Part shown: positions 1 through 6,506 of the stretch, piece by piece
How positions within the stretch are numbered: the stretch's first letter is position 1
Layout: each line of letters starts with the position of its first letter
Assembly: GCA_023415835.1 (NCBI GenBank)
Contig: JAEZJK010000011.1
Span: forward strand, 1 to 16,686
Origin: Bacillota bacterium
GTDB lineage: Bacteria > Bacillota > UBA4882 > UBA8346
DNA length: 16,686 nucleotides
Direction: 5' to 3'
Translations under genes and position numbers: made by a program
The notes under the pieces: generated by a model
Databases searched by the model: none
What the model was told of the DNA's origin: nothing
Seen by the model: the letters and a program-made list of their open reading frames with translations, nothing else

Positions 1-59
1 CTAGTTTCGGTTAATAATACAGCTTGTTCCTTAAATTCTTTACTAAATACCCGACTCAT
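1..59 (-). CDS. IS3-family transposase OrfA, N-terminal fragment (cut by window edge)
   Basis: The first 19 codons read MSRVFSKEFKEQAVLLTET. The pattern (R-x-F/Y-S-x-E-F-K-x-x-A-V-x-L) is the start of the HTH_Tnp_1 helix-turn-helix domain of IS3/IS911-type OrfA proteins, which bind the terminal repeats. AAGGAG at 69-74 (minus strand) is well spaced before the ATG at 59-57. The gene continues leftwards outside the window, so integrity, the orfB partner and the programmed frameshift cannot be judged. The family call rests only on the N-terminal motif and on the nearby inverted repeat. Confidence 0.65.
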   Translation of the reverse strand, partial: MSRVFSKEFKEQAVLLTET

Positions 60-126
60 TTTCACTCAGCTCCTTAAGGTTTATTTTACCTCTTATCTGA
101 GTGTCTAGCAAATCGGGGGAAGATCA
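1..126 (-). mobile_element. IS3-family insertion sequence, transposase-proximal end (partial)
   Basis: Read on the minus strand, the segment begins at 126 with TGATCTTCCCCC and continues as a typical IS3-family terminal inverted repeat starting with TG. About 65 bases further in lie a ribosome binding site (AAGGAG) and the first codons of an orfA-like transposase. The rest of the element, the second end and any target duplication lie outside the window, so the exact end at 126 is an inference from the TG start and from the distance to the ORF. Confidence 0.6.
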
Positions 127-165
127 GACCTCCAAGAGGGTATAAATTAAGAAGGAGGGTTATGA

Positions 166-522
166 ATGGGAAAGCCGCTTTCTTTGAATGGAATAAAAAT
201 GCATGTAGTTTCAACAGCCGAGGGAGGCAAGGTTAATTCCGAGACAATCTTCGATTTTTCTCAAGACGGTTCGGTTGTCGCGGCGCGGTATAGCGGCGGT
301 AAAATAAAACTGGGCTATTTGGTGGGGATGCTAAATCCTACCGGGAGTCTGGAATTTCGGTATACTCAGGTAGATAACGACGGCCGGCTTGACGGAGGAT
401 ATTCTAATTGCGAAATTAGCAGAATGGCCGATGGCAGAGTTCGGTTACTAGAACACTTCAAGTGGGAATCGTGTGAGGGAAACGGAATCAATGTGTTTGA
501 AGAGATCGAAATAAAGCAATGA
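166..522 (+). CDS. small 'N-acetylglutamate synthase'-like protein (function unproven)
   Basis: This 118-residue soluble protein has no signal peptide or membrane segment. It follows a pattern I recognise from a Firmicute/Bacteroidota family of about 110-120 residues: a GG-x-V-N-S-E-T-I-F-D-F segment near residues 20-31, A-R-Y-S-G-G-K-I-K-L-G-Y-L-V-G in the 40s-50s, an L-E-F-R-Y motif, and a C-terminal H-F-K-W-E-S acidic tail. Databases often label this family 'n-acetylglutamate synthase', but it lacks the GNAT acetyltransferase motifs, so that function should not be assumed. The start at 166 follows GGAGGG at 153-158 with good spacing; an ATG at 162 is in another frame. The gene lies about 40 bp from the insertion-sequence end, so its native promoter may have been displaced or supplied by the element. 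Family assignment is moderately sure; the reaction is unknown. Confidence 0.7.
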   Translation: MGKPLSLNGIKMHVVSTAEGGKVNSETIFDFSQDGSVVAARYSGGKIKLGYLVGMLNPTGSLEFRYTQVDNDGRLDGGYSNCEISRMADGRVRLLEHFKWESCEGNGINVFEEIEIKQ

Positions 523-577
523 AAGATAACAGGCGAGTGGAAGATTCTTGCAAAGTCAATCATGACGCAAATGGACT

Positions 578-980
578 TTGTATGAGTTCATATATAACTA
601 TCAAATGGATCAGAATCCCGATAATCTTGAAAGACTAAGCTTATCTTTAACTGAAAACTTATTAAAATGCGAGTTTATCTATGGAGAAGAAGAAAGCAAA
701 TATTTGACGTTCAATTTTGACGAGTTAGTCTCCGCCCGTGATATCTTTGTCAAGGATCTATCCCTTCACGAACAAGAGATTAAGCTTTATGCTTGCCGGC
801 CGCAATAAGGAGACATTGGAGCTTACTATGTTTTACTTGGAAACCCCATATGTTGCAACTAATTTATTATCATTTATTGAAGACGGCATAATGCTTTCAT
901 TCAAGAGAAATGTTTCATTGGAGAATTTCAGCCCTTCAACTAGGAATAATTACCAAATTTACGGAAAGGTGATAAAATAA
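578..980 (+). pseudogene. unrecognised small gene split by a frameshift
   Basis: Two overlapping short frames together look like one gene. Frame A (578-808) encodes an acidic protein starting LYEFIYNYQMDQNPDNLERL, from a TTG without a clear ribosome binding site, and stops after ACRPQ. Frame B is open across 738-980; past about 795 it reads plausible protein (NKETLELTMFYLETPYV and onwards to YGKVIK). Removing one base in the TGCCGGCCGC stretch near 789-798 joins them into roughly 134 residues. The codon choice and amino-acid content of both halves look genuine. I do not recognise the family and see no catalytic motif. A second break upstream of 578 is possible, because no good start is visible. 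It could also be two small overlapping genes, but frame B has no start or ribosome binding site in the right place. Confidence 0.45.
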
Positions 981-1023
981 ACCGGAACATTTTTTCAAAT
1001 AGACGGGAGGGACGATTAAGAAG

Positions 1024-1728
1024 ATGCTTTTCAAAAGTGATAATTATGATGTTGCATTTGTTAAAGAAAATATGATGGGACCCAATTCGTTAAGAATCGT
1101 TGCGGAACTATCGGAATCTATAAAACTTGAAAAGGGGATGCGGGTGCTTGATCTCGGCTGTGGGAGAGGGTTGACTTCGATTTTTTTAGCCAAAGAATAT
1201 GGGGTGACTGTTTTTGCCACAGACCTTTGGATTAGCGTAACGGATAATTATGAAAGAATAAAAGTAATGGGACTAGAAGATAAAATAGTACCGATCCGTG
1301 CGGAGGCACATAATTTGCCGTTTGCCATCGAGTTTTTTGATGTAGCAATAAGTATAGACGCTTATCACTATTTTGGTGTTGAAGCAGATTATTTGACAAA
1401 TTATTTCGCTCCTCTAGTAAAAAAAGGGGGACAGATAGGGGTGGCGGTCCCCGGGTTAAAAAAGGAATTTACCACGGGAGTTCCAGCCGAATTATTACCG
1501 TATTGGGTTGACGATATGAATTTTCATTCATGTGAATGGTGGTCTAATCTTTGGAAAACTTCGGATTTAGTAACCATCAAGGAATGCAGGGAAATGAAAT
1601 GTTTTAACGAGGCATGGCAAGATTGGCTTTCATGTGATAATGAGTATGCGCGCGGGGATATCGGGATGATGAATGCCGAAGGCGGTAAGCACTTTAACTT
1701 GGTTTCAATCATAGCTAATAGGTTGTAA
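1024..1728 (+). CDS. class I SAM-dependent methyltransferase
   Basis: This 234-residue cytosolic protein has a standard Rossmann methyltransferase core. Motif I is VLDLGCGRGL at residues 41-50, which binds S-adenosylmethionine. The acidic residue ending strand beta-2 is in FATDLW (D67). A motif IV/post-I region follows around FFDVAISIDAYHYFG, then LVKKGGQIGVAVPGL. The C-terminal third (residues 160-234) is rich in Trp and Cys and probably forms the substrate cap. The substrate cannot be read from the sequence; related proteins in Firmicutes are annotated only as methyltransferases. GGGAGG at 1005-1010 is a rather distant ribosome binding site (13 nt), but no better in-frame start exists. It is a stand-alone gene, about 100 bp before the aminoglycoside adenylyltransferase gene, so a small-molecule or antibiotic-modifying role is possible but unproven. 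Confidence 0.8.
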   Translation: MLFKSDNYDVAFVKENMMGPNSLRIVAELSESIKLEKGMRVLDLGCGRGLTSIFLAKEYGVTVFATDLWISVTDNYERIKVMGLEDKIVPIRAEAHNLPFAIEFFDVAISIDAYHYFGVEADYLTNYFAPLVKKGGQIGVAVPGLKKEFTTGVPAELLPYWVDDMNFHSCEWWSNLWKTSDLVTIKECREMKCFNEAWQDWLSCDNEYARGDIGMMNAEGGKHFNLVSIIANRL

Positions 1729-1829
1729 ATTTGAAAACCAATTCGGGGTCAATTTAGATATCGATACGGATTTTTATACAACTGTCTACCTGGCTGCCAA
1801 GAGATGAGTTTCTTATGTGAGGGATTTAT

Positions 1830-2687
1830 TTGAAAGCCAACTTTTTTGAAAGAGCCATAGCATGGGCCAAGAAACAAGAAACGATTCGAGTGATGTTTCT
1901 AACCAGCACCCGCGCCGGGAGCGGGCTGGTTGATGAATTGTCCGACTATGATGTGGCCCTTTTTACATTCGATTCAAGCCCTTTTATTGAGGATTCTACC
2001 TGGATGAAAGAGATCGGCAAGGTCTGGGTTTATCAGAAATGTCGGTTTGATTACAAGGGACAGGAGGTAACCACCCGTTTGGTTGTTTTTGAAAACGGGG
2101 AAAGAATCGACTTTAGTTTTTGGGATATCGGTATTTTGGCTGATTTTTTAAGGAACGGATTGCCCGATGAATTTAATATCGGTTACCAAATCATATTCGA
2201 CAAAGACGGAATAACTAAGGACCTTCCCGGATCGACCTATGATGGATTTAGAGAATTAAAGCCCACGCAAGACTATTTCTTAAAGCGGATTCATGATTTC
2301 TGGTACGAAGTGTATTGCATGGCCAAATATTTGAAGCGAAATGATCTTTTCCACGTAAAGCTGATTCAAAGTGATCTCAACCAAGTGCTCCTTCAAATGA
2401 TCATTTGGAACAGGCAAGCTAAGAACGGTTGGTCGTTAAAAACCCATTCCTGGGGCAAGCGAATGAAGAGTTGGGTGGATGAAGATATTTGGGGCGGATT
2501 GCATCATATTTTTTCACATTTTGACGCCGAAGATAGCTGGCGGGGACTCTTGGAGACGATGGACTTCTTTAGCAATATTGCCAAAGATGCTGCAGATAAG
2601 ATGGGTTATAGCTATCCAGAGGATGTTGACCGGAATATTAGCGGTTTTGTGATGAGTTTATATCAGAAAAGTAAGAGGAGCGGCTAA
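1830..2687 (+). CDS. ANT(6)-like aminoglycoside 6-adenylyltransferase
   Basis: This 285-residue protein matches the length and layout of the AadE/ANT(6) nucleotidyltransferase family, which transfers AMP from ATP to streptomycin-type aminoglycosides. The N-terminal nucleotidyltransferase motif reads TSTRAGSGLVDELSDYDVAL (residues 25-44), with the metal-binding pair D39 and D41 in S-D-Y-D-V. The third carboxylate is D94 in ERIDFSF. The C-terminal helical part contains the family-like FWYEVYCMAKYLKRNDLFHVK stretch (split here as residues about 152-172) and a Trp-rich acceptor region. The canonical GSR-x-N signature is replaced by TSTRAG, so this is a divergent chromosomal member and resistance is not certain. 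The start is TTG at 1830, after GTGAGGGA at 1817-1824; no in-frame ATG fits better. It stands alone between a methyltransferase gene and a purine-deaminase-like gene. Confidence 0.85.
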   Translation: MKANFFERAIAWAKKQETIRVMFLTSTRAGSGLVDELSDYDVALFTFDSSPFIEDSTWMKEIGKVWVYQKCRFDYKGQEVTTRLVVFENGERIDFSFWDIGILADFLRNGLPDEFNIGYQIIFDKDGITKDLPGSTYDGFRELKPTQDYFLKRIHDFWYEVYCMAKYLKRNDLFHVKLIQSDLNQVLLQMIIWNRQAKNGWSLKTHSWGKRMKSWVDEDIWGGLHHIFSHFDAEDSWRGLLETMDFFSNIAKDAADKMGYSYPEDVDRNISGFVMSLYQKSKRSG

Positions 2688-2914
2688 TGCTGGGAGGAAA
2701 GTCACTAATCTCCCGTAGAGGCGCAGCGACGCAGAGGTGAAGTGAATGTCGCGGGTGAAGTGTAATGTTATGAGGTTTTACCTAGCGTAAATTTTTGGTA
2801 AATTAATATTGCGTATTATCTGCGGGTGATAAAAAGCTTCGAAGCTTACACTGATTTAAAACCATTCAAATGGTCCGGTATCCTTGGATATCAAATATTA
2901 TTGTGAGGAAATAC
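2688..2914 (+). other. intergenic region with a GC-rich repeat-like motif and a perfect palindrome
   Basis: Two structures stand out in this gap. At about 2714-2735 there is a purine-biased segment (GTAGAGGCGCAGCGACGCAG) unlike its AT-rich surroundings. It resembles a simple GAGGCGCAGAGACGCAGAG-type intergenic repeat that I know from several bacterial genomes. At 2834-2847 there is a 14-bp perfect palindrome (AAGCTTCGAAGCTT), 68 bp before the deaminase start, which could be an operator. No clear sigma-A promoter is visible. An ATG at 2870 is in frame with the deaminase but has no ribosome binding site. Confidence 0.4.
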
Positions 2915-3817
2915 ATGACCAAACAAAGCGAATTATTTATAAATGCCCTTGAAAGTGGAGAACTTGAAATTATCCAACGGATTCCCAAAACCGATTTGCA
3001 TAATCATTTTTATTTGGGTGGACATCGAGATTATATCAGGAAACGTAGCGGAGTCTCTATTCCTCTGCTTACTTATAAATTAAACAGTATGGATGAGATG
3101 CATCAATGGGTCGGAAAATATATCAATGATTTGTTTGATAGTACTGAAAAAAGGGTATTGGCGGTTGAAGCTTGTTTTCAACAAGCTAAGGAGGATGGAA
3201 TCACCATTTTAGAAACTGGAGACGATGTTTGGGCAAACGGACACTTTTATCAAGGTAATCTTAACGCTTTAATCGATACATTTCATGAAGTACATCGCCG
3301 CATAGCTCCAGGGATCGATTTCAGGTTTCAAATAGAGCTTTCCAGGCACTGCCCAATAAATCTGCTTGAACAATGGACAGCTCCGTTTCTGGAGCGGGAT
3401 TGCTTTTATTCGCTAGATTTATCCGGTGATGAAATGGCCCAACCAATCAAAAATTTTAAATCAATTTATCGAAAAGCCAAGGAAAAAGGGATCATCCTAA
3501 AAGCCCACGTTGGTGAATGGGGCGATGCCGATTCGATTAAGGAGGCTGTGGAAGAACTGGAGTTAGATGAAGTCCAGCATGGGATTGCCGCGGCTGGTTC
3601 TCTGGATGTAATGAAGTGGCTTGCCGCTCATAAAATTCAGTTGAATATTTGCCCTACCAGCAATGTGATGCTTAACCGAGTCAATAGCTTAAAGGAGCAT
3701 CCGATCAGAAAATTATTTGATTTTGGAGTTAAGGTGACCATAAATTCCGATGATGTTTTAGTTTTTGGACAAAGTGTTTCAAAGGAGTATCTTGATCTTT
3801 ATAAAGCGGGTGTTTAG
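2915..3817 (+). CDS. adenosine deaminase-family metallohydrolase, C-terminus lost to a frameshift
   Basis: All active-site signatures of the adenosine/adenine deaminase (amidohydrolase) superfamily are present. With ATG 2915 as residue 1 they are the zinc ligands H29 and H31 (TDLHNH), H198 with catalytic E201 (KAHVGEWGDA), H222 (DEVQHG), and D279/D280 (INSDD). These hydrolytically deaminate a purine or purine-nucleoside substrate in the cytosol; which one is not readable. I chose ATG 2915 over ATG 2870 because GAGGA at 2905-2909 precedes it. The frame stops at 3815 right after YLDLYKAGV. The usual C-terminal helix (VFSATELNIIRKNGL and on) continues in the next frame from 3810 to a TAA at 3876-3878, so the intact protein would have been about 322 residues. 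This is either a real C-terminal truncation or a sequencing indel in GCGGGTG. The catalytic centre itself is complete. Confidence 0.8.
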   Translation: MTKQSELFINALESGELEIIQRIPKTDLHNHFYLGGHRDYIRKRSGVSIPLLTYKLNSMDEMHQWVGKYINDLFDSTEKRVLAVEACFQQAKEDGITILETGDDVWANGHFYQGNLNALIDTFHEVHRRIAPGIDFRFQIELSRHCPINLLEQWTAPFLERDCFYSLDLSGDEMAQPIKNFKSIYRKAKEKGIILKAHVGEWGDADSIKEAVEELELDEVQHGIAAAGSLDVMKWLAAHKIQLNICPTSNVMLNRVNSLKEHPIRKLFDFGVKVTINSDDVLVFGQSVSKEYLDLYKAGV

Positions 3818-3878
3818 TGCAACGGAGCTAAATATAATCAGGAAAAACGGGCTAGCGAGTCGGGGAGTTACGGAGTAA
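3810..3878 (+). other. out-of-frame C-terminal tail of the adenosine deaminase-like gene
   Basis: Read from 3810, the bases encode VFSATELNIIRKNGL followed by seven more residues and a TAA at 3876. This matches the usual end of adenosine deaminases (KAG-hydrophobic-S-xx-E-L-xx-I-xx-NG). It is shifted one frame relative to the gene that stops at 3817, so it is recorded as the displaced tail. Confidence 0.7.
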
Positions 3879-3925
3879 ACGGAAAGGTAATTACAAATAA
3901 AGAAGTCAGAAACTCGTATGGATCA

Positions 3926-4489
3926 TTGGGTTTTAAACCCTATGAGCTAGATAAAAATGTGTTAAAGCTTGGGGATAAATATTTTGATAAGGAGAATATG
4001 GTTCTTTATTTATTACGAGATGGCCAGAGTAAAACCATAGGAGATACTAAAGTGAAAATTGATTTCTTAAGTGATGCAAATGTATTAAATGAAGAAATTA
4101 CTTTCGTCGTCATAGTTTCAAGACATAACAACCAATGGGTTGTGGTAAGGCATCGGAAACGATCGACTTGGGAAGTGCCCGGAGGCCACCAGGAAGATCA
4201 AGAAGATTCCCAAAAAGCAGCTGAACGCGAACTTTTTGAAGAAACCGGGGCTAAAGAATTCAAGGTATTCCCGGTTTGCGTTTATTTGGTAAAAAATGAC
4301 GACAAAATCACCTATGGAAAACTATTTTATGCTGAAATCAAAGAATTTGGGGACCTTCCTAACTTTGAAATCGCGGAAATAAAACTGGTTGATGATATCT
4401 TGAAAGAAACTCTCACTTACCCTGCGATTCAACCGGTTTTGATTCAAAAAGTTAAAGAATATTTGCGTACAACCAAGCCGGTCCATTAA
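3926..4489 (+). CDS. NUDIX hydrolase
   Basis: This is a 187-residue protein with a perfect NUDIX box at residues 87-109 (G-x5-E-x7-R-E-L-F-E-E-T-G-A), preceded by the usual TWEVPGG. NUDIX enzymes cleave nucleoside diphosphates linked to another moiety; this subgroup's substrate (a damaged dNTP, nucleotide sugar or other) is not visible. Residues 55-187 form the domain; residues 1-50 are an extra N-terminal segment. The start is uncertain. TTG 3926 is the first plausible codon but has no strong ribosome binding site. ATG 3996 has AAGGAG only 3 nt upstream, which is too close, and would cut the N-terminal extension. The frame is open back to the deaminase stop at 3817. It lies just downstream of the deaminase gene and may be co-transcribed with it, giving a small nucleotide clean-up pair. 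Confidence 0.85.
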   Translation: MGFKPYELDKNVLKLGDKYFDKENMVLYLLRDGQSKTIGDTKVKIDFLSDANVLNEEITFVVIVSRHNNQWVVVRHRKRSTWEVPGGHQEDQEDSQKAAERELFEETGAKEFKVFPVCVYLVKNDDKITYGKLFYAEIKEFGDLPNFEIAEIKLVDDILKETLTYPAIQPVLIQKVKEYLRTTKPVH

Positions 4490-4526
4490 CATGATCTTTA
4501 AAAAATCAAAAAAAGTTTAAACCATA

Positions 4527-4557
4527 TTGACTTTAACGTAAGGGAAAACATTACAAT
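4527..4557 (+). promoter_or_regulatory. MerR-type promoter with 19-bp spacer before the MerR/GyrI regulator
   Basis: The -35 TTGACT (4527-4532) and -10 TACAAT (4552-4557) are separated by exactly 19 bp. This over-long spacing is characteristic of promoters activated by MerR-family proteins through DNA untwisting. The spacer contains TTAACGTAA, which resembles one half of known MerR operators; the other half is degenerate. It suggests autoregulation of the downstream gene. Confidence 0.6.
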
Positions 4558-4564
4558 AAGTCTA

Positions 4565-4574
4565 GAAGCGCTTC
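4565..4574. repeat. 10-bp perfect palindrome near the expected transcription start
   Basis: GAAGCGCTTC is self-complementary. It lies 8-17 bp downstream of the -10 of the regulator promoter and 13 bp before its ribosome binding site. It could be an additional operator or a short 5' hairpin; nothing else supports a role. Confidence 0.3.
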
Positions 4575-4603
4575 GAAAATAAAGTGAAGGGAGGATAGCT
4601 CGG

Positions 4604-5524
4604 ATGAATGACATTCACAAAATTGGGGAAGTGGCGAATAAGTTTAATATTTCCGGTCGAACTCTCCGCTATTATGAGGATATAGGGATTTTAAAGAGTA
4701 TTCGGAATGAAGAATCACAGTATCGTTACTATGATCAAGAAGCTATTAACCGATTAGAACAAATCCTTTATTTAAGAAAAATGCAAATACCGATTAAGGA
4801 TATTCAAGCTATTTTTACTTCAAAGAGTATACAGGTTGCTATTGATGTATTTACGATTAAGCTTAAGAATCTTGAGGAAGAAGCTGTGATGACCATGGAG
4901 TTAAAGGAAATGATAAAAGCTATCTTATCATTCCTTTATGAAAAAGCCAGTAGATGCAATAATGAACTCCAATTTAATACAGTATTTGACCCCAAGAATC
5001 AATTAGGCCAAGAAGTTTATATTAAAAAGGAGGTTTCTAAAATGTCTAATAATATCGTTAAAGAATTTGATGATATAAGAATAATTGAATTAAAACCGAT
5101 GAAAGTGGCATATTACCGGGCGGAAGGCGCATCGCCGGAAATGGATGCATGGAATGTAATGAAAAAATGGGTTGATGATAATAGACTTGAGCAATTAGCA
5201 ACGACCAGATTCTTCGGATTCAATAATCCAAATCCTTCTCCGGAAAAATTAGAATATGGTTATGAAGTTTGGGTAACCGTTTCCGATAATGTCCAAGAGT
5301 CGGACGAAGTAAAAGTTAAAGATTTTAAGGGCGGGCTATATTGTGTTACTTGTTGCCAATTACATAATATTACTGAAAAATGGAAAAGACTTGTTGAATG
5401 GGTAAAAGAAAGTGAGTATGGTTTTAGAGATTGCCAATGCCTTGAAGAGACGATTTCTCCTGATAAAAACCCTAATGTAAATACACAGTTTGACTTGTAT
5501 TGTCCGATTAAAAGGAATAAGTAA
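4604..5524 (+). CDS. MerR-family regulator with GyrI-like effector-binding domain
   Basis: This 306-residue transcription factor of the BmrR/BltR/TipAL class has three parts. Residues 4-75 form the winged MerR helix-turn-helix (IGEVANKFNISGRTLRYYED, then RYYDQEAINRL). Residues 80-115 are the dimerising coiled coil. Residues 150-304 form the GyrI-like (AraC effector-binding) pocket starting IRIIELKPMKVAYYRAEG. E221 in YGYEVWVTV is where this fold typically has its ligand-contacting Glu. Such proteins bind bulky, often cationic drugs and activate promoters with 19-bp spacers, and one lies directly upstream. Unusually, the effector domain is cysteine-rich (C247, C250, C251, C277, C279, C300, including a CxxCC and a CxC), so thiol or metal sensing is a possibility. 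AAGGGAGG at 4587-4594 fixes the ATG at 4604. No efflux pump gene follows; its target may be itself or lie elsewhere. Confidence 0.85.
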   Translation: MNDIHKIGEVANKFNISGRTLRYYEDIGILKSIRNEESQYRYYDQEAINRLEQILYLRKMQIPIKDIQAIFTSKSIQVAIDVFTIKLKNLEEEAVMTMELKEMIKAILSFLYEKASRCNNELQFNTVFDPKNQLGQEVYIKKEVSKMSNNIVKEFDDIRIIELKPMKVAYYRAEGASPEMDAWNVMKKWVDDNRLEQLATTRFFGFNNPNPSPEKLEYGYEVWVTVSDNVQESDEVKVKDFKGGLYCVTCCQLHNITEKWKRLVEWVKESEYGFRDCQCLEETISPDKNPNVNTQFDLYCPIKRNK

Positions 5525-5574
5525 TGCAAGACCGTCCACTAACCACCTAATAGCAAGATCATGAAGAATACAAA

Positions 5575-5613
5575 AGTAGATTCGCCTAAGATATGAGCTT
5601 AGGCGAATCTACT
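5575..5613. terminator. strong hairpin after the MerR-type gene
   Basis: A perfect 16-bp inverted repeat (AGTAGATTCGCCTAAG, 5575-5590, and its complement at 5598-5613) flanks a 7-nt loop. It sits 50 bp after the regulator's stop codon, where a terminator is expected. A U-tract is lacking on the plus strand and is only four bases (TTTT) on the minus strand, so it may instead be an mRNA-stabilising hairpin or a small repeat element. Confidence 0.5.
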
Positions 5614-5681
5614 GGTGAATTGGCGGAGATTTAGACGATATTTAAGATGAGGCTTGATAAAAAAGAAAACGAGGTTTCAGG

Positions 5682-6482
5682 TTGGAAAAATATGATTTGA
5701 TAGGGAAAACGTATAATGCTACCAGGAAAGCTGATCCTAGAATTACTAAGGCAATCTTAGATTGTTTGGCAATTGATGAAAAGGGCATTGTTGCTGATAT
5801 TGGGGCTGGAACAGGTAATTATACATATGAATTAGCGAAGCGAGGGTTGAAAGTAATAGCGGTTGAGCCTTCGGAAATAATGATTCAGCAGGGTAAAAAA
5901 CATGCCAACATTGAATGGATCAAAGGAAAAGCTGAACAGATACCCATAGAAGCAGGATCTGTTGACGGTGTCATTTGTATTTTAGCTACGCATCATTTTG
6001 ATAATCTAGAAAAAAGCATATCCGAAATGTATCGGATTATAGAAAGCAAGTAAAATAGTTATTTTTACATTTGACCCCAGACTATGTTCGGAAGAATGTT
6101 GGTTTTTCGAGTATTTTTCTAAGGCAATTTCAGAAGGATATCGGATTCATCCGCCGCTTCGGCACTTTCAAGACCAAATTGGAAACGTTACGAAAAGCAA
6201 TGTTAAAGTAATTGATTTCAGTCTGCCATATGACTTGGAGGATGGCTTCTTTTTTCCGGTTGGAGAAAACCTGAATTATATCTTAATGAAGCATATTGCG
6301 CGGGGATTTCATCCTTAGCAAAATTACCTAAGGAAGAATTGACAGATAATTTAACAAAGTTGAGATTGGATTTGGAAAGCGGAAAATGGGAAGAGAAATA
6401 TGGTAAGCTTTTACAAACTGAATATTATGATTGTGGTTATCGATTTTTGGTTGCCAATAAAGATAGTCATCTGTGCTGGTAA
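5682..6482 (+). pseudogene. class I SAM-dependent methyltransferase broken by two frameshifts
   Basis: The first frame (5682-6053, TTG start) encodes a methyltransferase N-terminus with motif I VADIGAGTGNYTYELAKRG (residues about 38-56), VIAVEPS, and the motif IV region VDGVICILATHHF, then stops after MYRIIESK. The protein continues in another frame from about 6049 (KIVIFTFDP onwards, to LPYDLEDGFFF), then returns to the original frame near 6255 (GWRKPELYLNEAYCAGISS) and ends at TAA 6480. The first shift behaves like one extra A near 6048. The second behaves like one T missing from the run at 6250-6255. Restored, the product would be about 266 residues, matching a common Firmicute family whose C-terminal half carries W-x-R-P-E-x-Y-L and a 'AGISS' motif. 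All parts are recognisable, so the damage is recent or is a sequencing artefact. The substrate is unknown. Confidence 0.8.
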
Positions 6483-6506
6483 GACTTTCTTTGAGGAGAA
6501 TTAACA

